Source of the DNA: Shewanella frigidimarina
Lineage (GTDB): Bacteria; Pseudomonadota; Gammaproteobacteria; Enterobacterales; Shewanellaceae
DNA: 64,000 nucleotides
Assembly: GCF_003797125.1 (NCBI RefSeq)
Contig: NZ_RKKE01000004.1
Location: 124,001-188,000, forward strand
Direction of reading: 5' to 3'
Positions 26,517 to 36,554 of the stretch are shown here, in pieces; the first letter of the stretch is position 1, and each line of letters starts with the position of its first letter. A program made the translations under genes and the position numbers. The notes under the pieces were generated by a model that worked only from the letters and a program-made list of their open reading frames with translations, ran no database searches and was not told the DNA's origin.

Positions 26517-28610
26517 TTACTTCTTAGCTTCAGCAGCCTTACGTTCTTTAACTTGAGCAACAACTTTCTCAGAAACGCTGTTTGGACAAGGGCTGTAATG
26601 AGCAAATTCCATAGAGAATTGACCACGGCCTGAAGTCATTGTACGTAGTGAACCGATATAACCGAACATTTCTGATAACGGTACGTCAGCTTTAATACGA
26701 ACACCTGTAACACCAGCGTTTTGATCTTTGATCATACCGCGACGACGGTTAAGGTCACCAATTACGTCACCAACGTTGTCATCTGGGCTGAATACGTCAA
26801 CGTTCATGATAGGCTCAAGAAGTTGTGCACCGGCTTTAGGCATAGATTGACGGAAAGCACCTTTAGCAGCAATTTCGAACGCGATAGCTGACGAGTCAAC
26901 TGCGTGGAAAGCACCGTCTTGAAGCACAAGTTCCACGTCTAACACAGGGAAACCTGCGATAGTACCTGTGTTCATCATGCTCTTGAAACCTTTCTCAACA
27001 GCAGGCCAGAATTCTTTAGGTACGTTACCACCAACCACTTTCGAAGTGAAAGTGAAGCCAGTGTTTTGCTCGCCAGGGCGAATAGTGTAGTCAATTTTAC
27101 CAAACTGACCAGAACCACCAGACTGTTTCTTGTGCGTGTAGCTATCTTCAATTTCTTTAGTGATAGTTTCACGGTAAGCAACTTGAGGCTCGCCTACAAT
27201 TAGGTCAACGCCGTAAGTACGCTTAAGAATATCAACCTTAATGTCTAAGTGAAGTTCACCCATACCTTTAAGGATGGTTTCACCAGAATCAATGTCAGTC
27301 TCTACACGGAAAGATGGATCTTCTGCAATCATTTTACCGATAGCGATACCCATTTTCTCAGAACCGCCTTTATCTTTTGGCGTTACAGAGATAGAGATAA
27401 CTGGCTCAGGGAATACCATGGCTTCTAGTGTACAAGGGTGCTTAGGATCACATAAAGTGTGACCAGTTTGCACGTTCTTCATACCAACGATAGCGATAAT
27501 GTCACCAGCTTGTGCTGATTCAAGTTCGTTACGTTCGTTAGCTTGCATCTCAACCATACGGCCAATACGTTCTGTTTTGCCAGTGAATGAGTTAAGGATG
27601 GTGTCACCCTTCTTCAAACGGCCAGAATAGATACGTACGAAAGTTAACGCACCAAAACGGTCATCCATAATCTTGAACGCTAATGCTTTAAAAGGTGCAT
27701 CAACATCAACGATTGCGAATTCGCCATTTTCGTTACCTTCTTCGTCAGTTAGAGGTTGTGGATCAACTTCAACTGGATCAGGTAAATAATCAACAACGGC
27801 ATCTAGCAATAACTGCATACCTTTGTTTTTGAATGCTGAACCACAGTATGTTGGGAACACAGCCATTGTACGAGTACCCGCACGGATACAACGCTTAACG
27901 TCTTCGATAGATGGCTGAACACCTTCCATGTATGCTTCTAATAAGGCATCGTCTTGCTCAAGAGCAGTTTCGATTAGCATTTCACGGTATTCTTCAACGA
28001 TATCAACCATATCAGCTGGCACAGGCTTAATTTCGAAGTTTTCTGGTAAACCAGAATCATCCCAAATGTGAGCTTCACGAGTTAGTAGGTCAACAACACC
28101 ACAGAATTCGTCTTCGATACCGATTGGTAAAACCATAACCAATGGGTTAGCCGCTAATACGTCTTTAGTTTGCTTAACAACACGTAAGAAGTCAGCACCC
28201 ATACGGTCTAACTTGTTTACGAAGATGATACGCGCAACTTCAGAATCGTTAGCATAACGCCAGTTTGTTTCTGACTGAGGCTCTACGCCGCCAGAACCAC
28301 AGAATACACCGATACCACCGTCAAGCACTTTTAGCGAACGATAAACTTCAACTGTAAAGTCAACGTGGCCTGGAGTGTCAATAACGTTAAAACGGTGATC
28401 TTTCCAGAAACAGCTTACAGCTGCAGACTGAATGGTAATACCGCGCTCAGCTTCCTGTTCCATGAAGTCTGTGGTTGATTCACCATCATGTACTTCACCG
28501 ATCTTATGGATCTTACCGGTTAGCTTAAGGATACGCTCGGTGGTCGTGGTTTTACCCGCGTCAACGTGAGCGAAGATACCAATGTTTCTGTATTTGGATA
28601 ATTCGGTCAT
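26517..28610 (-). CDS. fusB: Elongation factor G, likely second copy (EF-G2/FusB-type)
   Basis: A 697-aa five-domain translational GTPase. P-loop AHVDAGKTT (14-22), switch [11 protein letters not shown] and NKLDRMGAD are intact. It catalyses ribosomal translocation or helps ribosome recycling. It is not in the str operon (no rpsL, rpsG or tuf nearby) but between a LysR gene and a GGDEF gene, where I recall Shewanella carrying a second EF-G annotated fusB. Residues typical of EF-G are all present, so it should be an active GTPase. It is not the tetracycline-protection or RF3 branch. Confidence 0.93.
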   Translation of the reverse strand: MTELSKYRNIGIFAHVDAGKTTTTERILKLTGKIHKIGEVHDGESTTDFMEQEAERGITIQSAAVSCFWKDHRFNVIDTPGHVDFTVEVYRSLKVLDGGIGVFCGSGGVEPQSETNWRYANDSEVARIIFVNKLDRMGADFLRVVKQTKDVLAANPLVMVLPIGIEDEFCGVVDLLTREAHIWDDSGLPENFEIKPVPADMVDIVEEYREMLIETALEQDDALLEAYMEGVQPSIEDVKRCIRAGTRTMAVFPTYCGSAFKNKGMQLLLDAVVDYLPDPVEVDPQPLTDEEGNENGEFAIVDVDAPFKALAFKIMDDRFGALTFVRIYSGRLKKGDTILNSFTGKTERIGRMVEMQANERNELESAQAGDIIAIVGMKNVQTGHTLCDPKHPCTLEAMVFPEPVISISVTPKDKGGSEKMGIAIGKMIAEDPSFRVETDIDSGETILKGMGELHLDIKVDILKRTYGVDLIVGEPQVAYRETITKEIEDSYTHKKQSGGSGQFGKIDYTIRPGEQNTGFTFTSKVVGGNVPKEFWPAVEKGFKSMMNTGTIAGFPVLDVELVLQDGAFHAVDSSAIAFEIAAKGAFRQSMPKAGAQLLEPIMNVDVFSPDDNVGDVIGDLNRRRGMIKDQNAGVTGVRIKADVPLSEMFGYIGSLRTMTSGRGQFSMEFAHYSPCPNSVSEKVVAQVKERKAAEAKK

Positions 28611-29002
28611 GATTCAACTTTAATGATTAGTTTAAGAAGTAGACGGAGCATGCGAAAAAGAACCGACACACCGCACATCAGGTTATTAAGGCGCATATTG
28701 TAAATTGGAACCTTGCTGGGCGCAAATAGCTGTTGCAATATTTATTTGTTTTTAGCATAAAAAAACTCAATTAATGCTGTAAATTACATATAAAACAATG
28801 CACTAAAATATAGTAGATTATTTTTTAATCTTTGGGTAGATTTCACTGAAAAATGTTAAATTTTAGATGAAATGGCCAAATAAGCATTTTTAGGGCCACA
28901 TAATGTCGCGAAACAACATCACACCACAACAAATATGCATTTATTCACATAAAGATCTATTTTTGTTAATGGCACAAACATCCAGCAAACTGTCGTTTTT
29001 AT
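28611..29002. other. 392-bp region upstream of the second EF-G gene, no gene seen
   Basis: AT-rich sequence that must hold the EF-G promoter on the minus strand and the 3' end of the GGDEF gene's neighbour region. I saw no ORF with a ribosome site, no strong hairpin and no recognisable operator. Confidence 0.3.
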
Positions 29003-30469
29003 CTACGCACTGCAATATTGATTACGCCCAGACTGCTTAGCTTTGTATAACGCGGCATCGGCTCGTTCAAAGCAAGCTTGGATCGGTTCATTCTCACCCA
29101 GCAAGGCAATTCCGAAACTGCAGGTCACTTTAATATTGTGATAAAAATGAAAATGACTAAGTTCATCAGTAATTCGTTGGCATAGCTCAGTGGCATCGTG
29201 TAACGCTACATGTTGGCAAACCACCACAAATTCCTCGCCGCCCCACCTTGCAACAACATCAAGTTCTCTTACTGATGCTTGTAGCACTTGCGCGACTTGA
29301 ACTAATATTTTGTCACCAATTGTATGCCCATGCTTGTCATTAATCGCTTTAAAGAAATCTATATCAATGATAATCAAACTCATATTGTTTTGACGCATTT
29401 TTTTTTGAGGCTGCCTAGCATCATCTAAAAAGGTTTGATTAAAATATTGGCGGTTATACAATTTTGTCAGCGGATCATGTTGAGCCAAAAAATCGAGATC
29501 GCAATTTTTCTTCTCCAGTTCTAACTGTAATTTTTGCAACTGCTTGTTGCTGGTTTCTAAATGAACATTGTATTTGCTAACACACATTGTTCGGTAAAGC
29601 AGAAATAAGATAAACATCCCCAGTGCAGTCACCACTTGAACCACTAAGCTATAATCGATGTCCTCAACAACTGTAATGTTATGCCATTTCTTATAAACTG
29701 AAATATGGTCTGCCTGAGTGATTTTTGCTAATCCAGCATTAATCTGTGACAGCAAATCTTGTTTTGCATGAATAACGCCAATGCGTAGCTCATCTTCAGG
29801 ACCACCCCACCCCGCTATTTTTAACGAGGTTAACCCATGTTGTTGAATATAGGCGTTAACAGAAAACATCGACCCTACAAAGACATCCGCTTCACCATTA
29901 GCAACCTTTTCCAATCCTTGTCGCTCGTTCTTAGTCAATACGGTATTGATAGTGGGGTAAAATTGTTGGATATATTCCACTAGACGATAATCTTTGGGTA
30001 TTGCCAATAAGCGGTCACCTATATTTTCAAATCCTTGCAAAAAAGGTTGAGATTTTAATGACACCAATACATTTGGAGATTTAAAAAAGATATCGCTAAA
30101 AGAGAGATATGCGTCGCGTTTGGGGGTTTGATTTAAAATGGGGGTTAACTCGCACTCACCTTGTTTAAGTAATTCTAAACTCTGTCGCCAAGACGAGGTG
30201 GGCACTAACACAAAAGTCAGATCGGTATAATTTGCTAATAATGCTAAATAATCAGATGAAATCCCAGTATGGCGGCCATCGACAATAGCTTCATAAGGTA
30301 ACCAATCGGGATCAACACAGTAACGGATGATATTACGGTTTTTTAAATTGATAAAAGACTGAGTCTCTACCACCGAAGCACTGGCATGCTTAGCGTTAAT
30401 CAAAGTAATGAAAATCAACAGCGTAATCAATAATACGCTAGAGAACTCAAGCAGACTCAATGTTCGCAT
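29003..30469 (-). CDS. Membrane-bound diguanylate cyclase with periplasmic SBP_bac_3 sensor
   Basis: A 488-aa protein. It has an N-terminal signal or anchor, a periplasmic solute-binding-like domain (about 45-265; RYCVDPDWLPYEAI and YLSFSDIFFKSPNV are typical of family 3 binding proteins), a membrane helix (about 280-297), a short coiled coil and a GGDEF domain (about 330-488). The active site reads GGEEF (410-414) and an RxxD inhibitory site (RELD) lies 5 residues before it. It should therefore be an active, feedback-inhibited c-di-GMP synthase controlled by a periplasmic ligand, perhaps an amino acid (inference). Confidence 0.93.
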   Translation of the reverse strand: MRTLSLLEFSSVLLITLLIFITLINAKHASASVVETQSFINLKNRNIIRYCVDPDWLPYEAIVDGRHTGISSDYLALLANYTDLTFVLVPTSSWRQSLELLKQGECELTPILNQTPKRDAYLSFSDIFFKSPNVLVSLKSQPFLQGFENIGDRLLAIPKDYRLVEYIQQFYPTINTVLTKNERQGLEKVANGEADVFVGSMFSVNAYIQQHGLTSLKIAGWGGPEDELRIGVIHAKQDLLSQINAGLAKITQADHISVYKKWHNITVVEDIDYSLVVQVVTALGMFILFLLYRTMCVSKYNVHLETSNKQLQKLQLELEKKNCDLDFLAQHDPLTKLYNRQYFNQTFLDDARQPQKKMRQNNMSLIIIDIDFFKAINDKHGHTIGDKILVQVAQVLQASVRELDVVARWGGEEFVVVCQHVALHDATELCQRITDELSHFHFYHNIKVTCSFGIALLGENEPIQACFERADAALYKAKQSGRNQYCSA

Positions 30470-30572
30470 TATTTTTCAAAATAGTATGCTCCAACAATAT
30501 GGTCCAACAGATTAGTTGAACCAAAAGTGTATATGCTATTAAGTGTATTACAACATACGAAAGTCTGACAAA

Positions 30573-30600
30573 AAAATACCCGCTATTTAGCGGGTATTTT
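30573..30600 (-). terminator. Terminator after the fused carboxylase gene
   Basis: AAAATACCCGCT / AGCGGGTATTTT (12 bp) with loop ATTT ends on the minus strand in seven T, 22 bases after the stop codon. Confidence 0.92.
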
Positions 30601-30622
30601 ATTCAACAATCAATCGAAGGTA

Positions 30623-33600
30623 TTACGCTTCGATGGGTAATATCACAAACAGCAAGTCGCCTTGCGAAACTTGCTGTCCATTGCTATTAAGAATACGTTC
30701 AATACGATACTTTTGGTCTTCAGGATATAACACTCCTGTTTGACGATTAAAGCCCGCTAACGTTAGTTGAGAGAACATCTTCATTGCTTCCATCAATGCC
30801 AATGTTTGTTCAACCGTGACAATGTCACCCTCTTTAACAAAGTCTGCTTCACCTGGTGCTGGAGAGGTATAGAAAATACCTGCGCCTTGAGCCAATACTT
30901 TCAACTCGTTGCTTTCGCCAACACGTAATGATTCAGTATCAACCTCAAGTGCTTCTGCGGCCGCTTCCATTTCAGCAATCAGTGCAGGTATATCTAACTC
31001 AGCCATTAAGCGTGGCAAGTAGTTAGTGTCATATACCCCTTCGTTGAAGGTTGGGTCTTTAAGGATAAGCTTCAACAATGGAATGTTAGTCGCAATACCT
31101 TTAATCACTACGCTATCGAGATACGCATACATTTTAGACACAACGTCGGCACGGTCAGTACCACGTATAATGATCTGTGCGATCAAGCTGTCATAGTATG
31201 GTGATACTTCCTTACCTGCTGCTGCAATCGAAATAATTTCGACATCGTCACGCTGAGGCAATACACATTCAGTGATTTTACCTGGATTAGGAATAAGCTG
31301 AAGAATACCGTGGCTATCAAGCGCCGCTTTTTCCGCAGTCACACGCACTTCCATGGCGTAACCTTGGTCTACTGGTTCTAGATTTTCAATTGAACGACCC
31401 GCAGCAATATCAAACTGCGCGCTAACAATATCAATACCAGATGTTGCTTCAGTCACCGGATGCTCTACTTGAAGACGTGTGTTCATTTCCATGAAGTACA
31501 CTTCGTTAGCATCTAAGTTATAAATAAACTCAACGGTACCTGCACCCATGTAATCGGTCGCATCACCTAATGCTCGAGTGTATTCCATCACGCGCTGTTT
31601 GAGCTCTTCAGGCAACATCGTTGAACCAGACTCTTCAATCACTTTCTGGTTATTACGTTGTACTGAACAGTCGCGAATACCCAATACTTTAGTATTGCCA
31701 AACTTATCACGCAGTAACTGCACTTCAATATGACGCAATGATGTAACGTATTTTTCTAAATACAAATCACCATTACCAAATGCCGCGGCGGCTTCTGTCG
31801 CTGTTTTCTGGAAGAAACCAATCATGTCCTCAGGGCGTTTAACGACCTGAATACCTTTACCACCACCACCTTGCACCGCTTTTAACAGCACAGGATAACC
31901 AATTTCAGACGCTACGTTCACAGCTTGTTCTGCGTTAGTCAAAATACCATGACTACCAGGAACAACCGGCACATTTTGCTTTTGAGAAGTATGGATAGCA
32001 TTAGATTTGTTACCCATGGTCGTCATTGAATGCACGCTAGGACCAACAAAGTTGACCCCATTGTTAACACATAATGCCGCAAACTGTGGGCTTTCTGATA
32101 AGAAACCAATACCTGGGTGCAACGCATCAACATTTTCATACTCAGCGACTTTCAATACTGAGTAAGCATTGAGGTAACTTTCATCTGAAGTATTACCGCC
32201 AATACACACAAGTTTATCAGTGTCTTTCAGCATATCTGCAGGAACAGATGTCATGTCTGGATCTGACGCCACCAACACTACATTAATGTTGTTGTCATGT
32301 GCTTTACGAATCAGTTTAACTGCCGTACAACCACGAGCATGCACCAGCACTTTATTAATTGGCTTCATCAATGCACGAGGATCGTCTTGTACAATAACGT
32401 CTTCTAGCTCAATCACTTCAGGCACTAAAGTCGACAACGCTTTGCTGATCACTTCTTCTATATTAATTGTCGGTAATGGCATTAGTGGATCAATACCCGA
32501 CAACTGAGTGTCTAAGGTGTCGCTAAATGGATTATGAACTAACCCAGTCATTGCCCCTGGCACTTTAGATAAGTAGTTCGACAATGTTGCTGTAGATGGT
32601 AAGTACGCAGGCACTACCATTTGACCAGCAAACGGCATGTTGGTACCAGAAAGATAGTAAGTCTGCACTAAAGGATGGGTTACAAAACTGGCTTGAGCAC
32701 CACCAGTACAGTCACCAAAACCAAACATCAATACAGGTAATTCGTTATCACGAATAAAGCGCGTAATACGGTCGTTCACGACCGCCATTGAAAACAATGC
32801 CGCAGCACCTTCTTTGGTTTGCATACCACCAGAGCTGATAAAACAAATTACCGGCAATTTACGTTTAGCACATTCAATTAATAGCGAACTGAATTTCTCA
32901 GCACTGGCCATATCAAATGCACCTGCTTGGAATGCCGTATTTGAAACAGCAACACCAACACGTAACTTACTGCCGTTATTATTAAAGTCAGCCAGACCAG
33001 TAATTAAACCACAAGGACGGATCTTTTTATCAATAGCATCTTCAATCGATAAGCGGAAACCAGGGAAGTTAAGCATGTTAGCTGACATTTTGTCGGCATC
33101 AATTTCATCAAACTTAGTAAAGAACTGTTTGATAATATTTTCCCAGCCCATCTTGCCTTGCTTTTTCTCTTCGCGAAGTATTTTTTGGATCAGTAAGTCT
33201 TGGTAACCCATTGTTAAACGGTTCCAAAAATCTTTACGACGACCAATACGTACAGGGTTAATTGTACCGGTGTATTTATCGTGTTCATCTTCGCTATCAA
33301 AGTACTCTGGTAATAAACGCTCGAAGAAATAAGTTAAGATTACAAATAACGAATCGTTTAACTGTGGGAAACCCACACTCTTCCATTGCTCTACACGAGT
33401 AAGCAATTCAGCACGATTCGATTGATCCATAAAGTATTTAAGCCACTTATAGAACTTGCTCTTGTCGTTAGCTTTGTCGCTTGTCGATAATGCGTTATCA
33501 ATTGATTTGTGAAGTAATTTGTCCACTGATTCACGAGACAAACTTTTTGACATCATGGCTTCTTTCGAAATTGATGCCAAGCTGCCTACCACATTGTCAT

Positions 33601-35176
33601 ATAGCGCATTGAAAATAAGCACGTTATGACACTGCCAAATAAAGTCTGCGCGTAATTCGTCATTAACCACAATATCCAACACGGTAAGCTGGCTTAGCTC
33701 AGGCCATGGAGCTTGCGTTGTAGACTTAGGCAGTGACTCTAAATGCTTAATTAAGCCATTGAAATTGTTAGCGGCGTTACTTTTCCAGCGATGGTATAAC
33801 GACCAACCAATGTTAAATAACAATGCTTTACGTGCTTTTTTATAGTTCTCTTTTGGTTCACCCAAAATAAAACGTGTAATCACGTTACGTTCTGCAGATA
33901 TGTCTTTACGTTTAGCGCTGAATGTACCCCAAAGTTTATTCAGTTCTTCATCGTAAACGAGCTTATCAGGGTTGGTTAACCACGCCTGGAACACGCGTTC
34001 CTGTTCTTGCTTAATGCGCGCTAACAAATCACCTTCTGGCACGCTCACTTTTGATAAGCGACCGTACTGTTCTTGTGAGATTGAATGAATGCGGCTACGC
34101 AAGGTCAAATAACGTAAATAACGATATGCACTACCAAAAATATTGTGGTACATCGTTGGGTTATTGGCGACAGATAAGCGGGTATTATTTTCAAGCGTGA
34201 GCAGATTAGCCGACGGCGCTAAATAACGCTGTAAACTGCGATCATAATGCTCTCTTAAATCTGTAGATTCGCGTACAAAGTTCATTGCAGCACGTTCAAC
34301 GGCTTCAATAGAACTGATAATCGCACGACGGAAATTATGCTGACGCTCATCTTTATCTGATGGAGTAAAATCGATAATGCCGTCAATACACCCAGCGGTA
34401 TACAACTCTTCTGGTGACACGCCTACCGATTTAGCACATTCCTGCCATGACAAGTTGTACTTACGCGCAATGCTCTGCAAACCTTGTGGCTGAATGGTGT
34501 TAAAAATACCATCTCGTACAGATAATAGAATGTTCGCTGCAGCTAATGGAATTGCACCACCAGAATAGCCTGCACCAATCACAATACCGACTGTCGGTAC
34601 ATCAACATTAGCACTTTCAGCAATCGCTTTAGAAATGGTATGCGCTTGATTTTGGCTATTAGCAATTTCCCCTGCATCTGCACCAGGAGTATCGATTAAA
34701 TATACAATCGGCATAGACAATTCAGCGAAATGACGGATTGCCTTACATGCTGCAAGATGGTGTTCAGGCATCCATGCACCGTTTGCGGTCGTGCGCTCTT
34801 GCGCAATAAAACCGATACGGCGAGTACGAGTACCAAAATTAAGTTCCACTTCAGCACGATAAAACGGTCCGATATGACTTTCGGCAATAATCTTGCCTTT
34901 TAAGTCAGCGATCATTCGCTTCGCGCCTGGGCGGTTTTTATCCAAGGTCGGTTGGATAACTTTATTGACATAACCGTCAACGTCTAAAGATGCCAAACTT
35001 TTCAAGTTTGATTGAATGGAATCTTCTGTTAATAATCCTTTCACTTCTTCAGATAAACTCTGCTTGTTATGAGCAGGAAATAATGAAAAGTCTTTAGCCA
35101 AGTGTTCAGCTTGTAAGAAAAGTGGGTCAGCCGATAGTGCTTGAGTCTTGTTAGCGGGCTGCTTTTTGCTGGTCAT
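30623..35176 (-). CDS. Single-chain multidomain acyl-CoA (acetyl/propionyl) carboxylase
   Basis: A 1517-aa fusion holding all parts of a biotin-dependent carboxylase. The order is an AccA-like carboxyltransferase half (about 60-310, TPGADAGEIANSQNQ, GAGYSGGAIPL), a linker, an AccD-like half (about 690-910, SSGGMQTKEGAAA), a biotin carboxylase (about 935-1395, VQGGGGKGIQVV, EMNTRLQVEHPVTEA) and a C-terminal biotinyl domain (MEAMKM, biotinylated K1466). It should carboxylate an acyl-CoA by itself. I recall a similar protein in S. oneidensis annotated as accADC. The usual AccD zinc finger is not visible. A LysR gene is divergent 129 bp away and is the likely regulator. Acetyl- versus propionyl-CoA specificity is unresolved. 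Confidence 0.92.
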   Translation of the reverse strand: MTSKKQPANKTQALSADPLFLQAEHLAKDFSLFPAHNKQSLSEEVKGLLTEDSIQSNLKSLASLDVDGYVNKVIQPTLDKNRPGAKRMIADLKGKIIAESHIGPFYRAEVELNFGTRTRRIGFIAQERTTANGAWMPEHHLAACKAIRHFAELSMPIVYLIDTPGADAGEIANSQNQAHTISKAIAESANVDVPTVGIVIGAGYSGGAIPLAAANILLSVRDGIFNTIQPQGLQSIARKYNLSWQECAKSVGVSPEELYTAGCIDGIIDFTPSDKDERQHNFRRAIISSIEAVERAAMNFVRESTDLREHYDRSLQRYLAPSANLLTLENNTRLSVANNPTMYHNIFGSAYRYLRYLTLRSRIHSISQEQYGRLSKVSVPEGDLLARIKQEQERVFQAWLTNPDKLVYDEELNKLWGTFSAKRKDISAERNVITRFILGEPKENYKKARKALLFNIGWSLYHRWKSNAANNFNGLIKHLESLPKSTTQAPWPELSQLTVLDIVVNDELRADFIWQCHNVLIFNALYDNVVGSLASISKEAMMSKSLSRESVDKLLHKSIDNALSTSDKANDKSKFYKWLKYFMDQSNRAELLTRVEQWKSVGFPQLNDSLFVILTYFFERLLPEYFDSEDEHDKYTGTINPVRIGRRKDFWNRLTMGYQDLLIQKILREEKKQGKMGWENIIKQFFTKFDEIDADKMSANMLNFPGFRLSIEDAIDKKIRPCGLITGLADFNNNGSKLRVGVAVSNTAFQAGAFDMASAEKFSSLLIECAKRKLPVICFISSGGMQTKEGAAALFSMAVVNDRITRFIRDNELPVLMFGFGDCTGGAQASFVTHPLVQTYYLSGTNMPFAGQMVVPAYLPSTATLSNYLSKVPGAMTGLVHNPFSDTLDTQLSGIDPLMPLPTINIEEVISKALSTLVPEVIELEDVIVQDDPRALMKPINKVLVHARGCTAVKLIRKAHDNNINVVLVASDPDMTSVPADMLKDTDKLVCIGGNTSDESYLNAYSVLKVAEYENVDALHPGIGFLSESPQFAALCVNNGVNFVGPSVHSMTTMGNKSNAIHTSQKQNVPVVPGSHGILTNAEQAVNVASEIGYPVLLKAVQGGGGKGIQVVKRPEDMIGFFQKTATEAAAAFGNGDLYLEKYVTSLRHIEVQLLRDKFGNTKVLGIRDCSVQRNNQKVIEESGSTMLPEELKQRVMEYTRALGDATDYMGAGTVEFIYNLDANEVYFMEMNTRLQVEHPVTEATSGIDIVSAQFDIAAGRSIENLEPVDQGYAMEVRVTAEKAALDSHGILQLIPNPGKITECVLPQRDDVEIISIAAAGKEVSPYYDSLIAQIIIRGTDRADVVSKMYAYLDSVVIKGIATNIPLLKLILKDPTFNEGVYDTNYLPRLMAELDIPALIAEMEAAAEALEVDTESLRVGESNELKVLAQGAGIFYTSPAPGEADFVKEGDIVTVEQTLALMEAMKMFSQLTLAGFNRQTGVLYPEDQKYRIERILNSNGQQVSQGDLLFVILPIEA

Positions 35177-35305
35177 CCTTAGATCCTCTGCTTATATAGC
35201 CTCTGAAAAATTTTTTTAGCCCGTAAATATAACTTTGTTAATGGGTAAATTACCATATAAACTAGCTTGGACGCTTTGTTCCATAATTGAGACAGTGAGG
35301 TTTGA

Positions 35306-36217
35306 ATGCCCGATTTGAACGGTATGATGCTGTTTGCAGCCGTTGTTAGAGCTAAAGGATTCTCTCAAGCAGCACGAGAGATCGGACAACCTAAATCAAC
35401 CATTAGTCGTAAAGTTGCTCAATTAGAAGAACAACTCGGAGTACGATTACTACAACGAGACACCCGAAATTTAAGTCTGACTCAAGTAGGCGCATTATTT
35501 TTTCAGCACTGTGATTCTATTAGTCATGAAATTGAAGCGGCCAAAGCCACCATAGAAAACACCCATAATGATATTTCTGGTGCGTTGCGCATCGCCATTC
35601 CAGTGTCTTTTTCACAAGATGTTATCGGCCATTTATGTTCTAGTTTTATGCGCCTTTATCCCAATATAGAACTCGATATTCAATTTACCGATAACGATGT
35701 CGGGCTTGTGGGTGAAGGTTACGATATCGCGATCAAATATGGTCCTCTACAGTCATCTGATCTTGTGGCCAGGTTATTATTTGAACGCCAACCTATTTTG
35801 GTCGCAAGCCCTGGTTACATTAAAAAATTCAGTAGTCCTGCAACACCACAAGAATTAACTCAGCATAACGGCATTTTACTCGGCACTACATTGTCGGCAC
35901 CCATTTGGGCATTAGGTAAAGGTAACCGTAAAATAATGGCGACCTTTAAACGTAAAGTGCGAGTTAATAGCGCCAGTATGGTGAAGCGCTTAGCGTTGGA
36001 TGATTATGGCATTGCCATGCTTTCAAATACTAGTTGCAAGCAAGAACTTGCAACCGGAAGCCTGGTGCCCATTTTACAAGAATGGCCAATGGAACCCTTT
36101 AAAGTATACGGGGTGTATTCAAGTCGCCGTCAGCTAGCCAGTAATATTAGTGCTTTTTTAGACTTCTTTACCAAACGATATACCAGCCAAGAATCACTAC
36201 ATTCGATGATGAGTTAA
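35306..36217 (+). CDS. LysR-family transcriptional regulator, divergent from the carboxylase
   Basis: 303 aa with a LysR HTH (LNGMMLFAAVVRAKGFSQAA, then IGQPKSTISRKVAQLEEQLG) and an effector domain typical of the CrgA/DsdC-like branch (FTDNDVGLVGEGYDIAIKYG). It is divergent from the 1517-aa carboxylase gene with a 129-bp shared promoter region, the classical LysR-target arrangement. It probably controls that gene and itself; the inducer is unknown. Confidence 0.92.
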   Translation: MPDLNGMMLFAAVVRAKGFSQAAREIGQPKSTISRKVAQLEEQLGVRLLQRDTRNLSLTQVGALFFQHCDSISHEIEAAKATIENTHNDISGALRIAIPVSFSQDVIGHLCSSFMRLYPNIELDIQFTDNDVGLVGEGYDIAIKYGPLQSSDLVARLLFERQPILVASPGYIKKFSSPATPQELTQHNGILLGTTLSAPIWALGKGNRKIMATFKRKVRVNSASMVKRLALDDYGIAMLSNTSCKQELATGSLVPILQEWPMEPFKVYGVYSSRRQLASNISAFLDFFTKRYTSQESLHSMMS

Positions 36218-36297
36218 GCGATAGACCGGCAAACATCTCGTGATCGACACTTTATTTTTGCTTATATTATTTAGCATCAATAACAGAGTGATTAGCT

Positions 36298-36341
36298 CAA
36301 ATAACAATCTTAAATAGCAATCTCAAATAATAACCTCAAAT
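36298..36341. repeat. 13-bp tandem repeat, about 3.4 copies
   Basis: Units CAAATAACAATCT, TAAATAGCAATCT, CAAATAATAACCT and a partial CAAAT. The last full unit is also the left arm of the hairpin at 36330-36367. It lies in the 337-bp gap between the LysR gene and the C15-like gene. Confidence 0.6.
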
Positions 36342-36367
36342 GGCCTAAATAAGCCGTTTGAGGTTAT
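36330..36367 (+). terminator. Long hairpin after the LysR gene, possible terminator
   Basis: ATAACCTCAAA (36330-36340) pairs with TTTGAGGTTAT (36357-36367), with an inner GGC / GCC. There is no proper T-run, so termination would be weak. The rest of 36218-36554 shows nothing else. Confidence 0.4.
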
Positions 36368-36554
36368 CTAGATTTAGCGACGGGTAATGCAAAATTTCGT
36401 ACTAAAAGTAAAACTTATATCATTGGTATTAGTTGCACTATTAAATCACCTAAGCAACTGTGCTATAAATGTAAGATAAAAATATGGTTTATTGTTGAAC
36501 AGCCTAAATAAAATTAACGCGTATTAGGATACTCATAATCCTAAAGGAACCATC

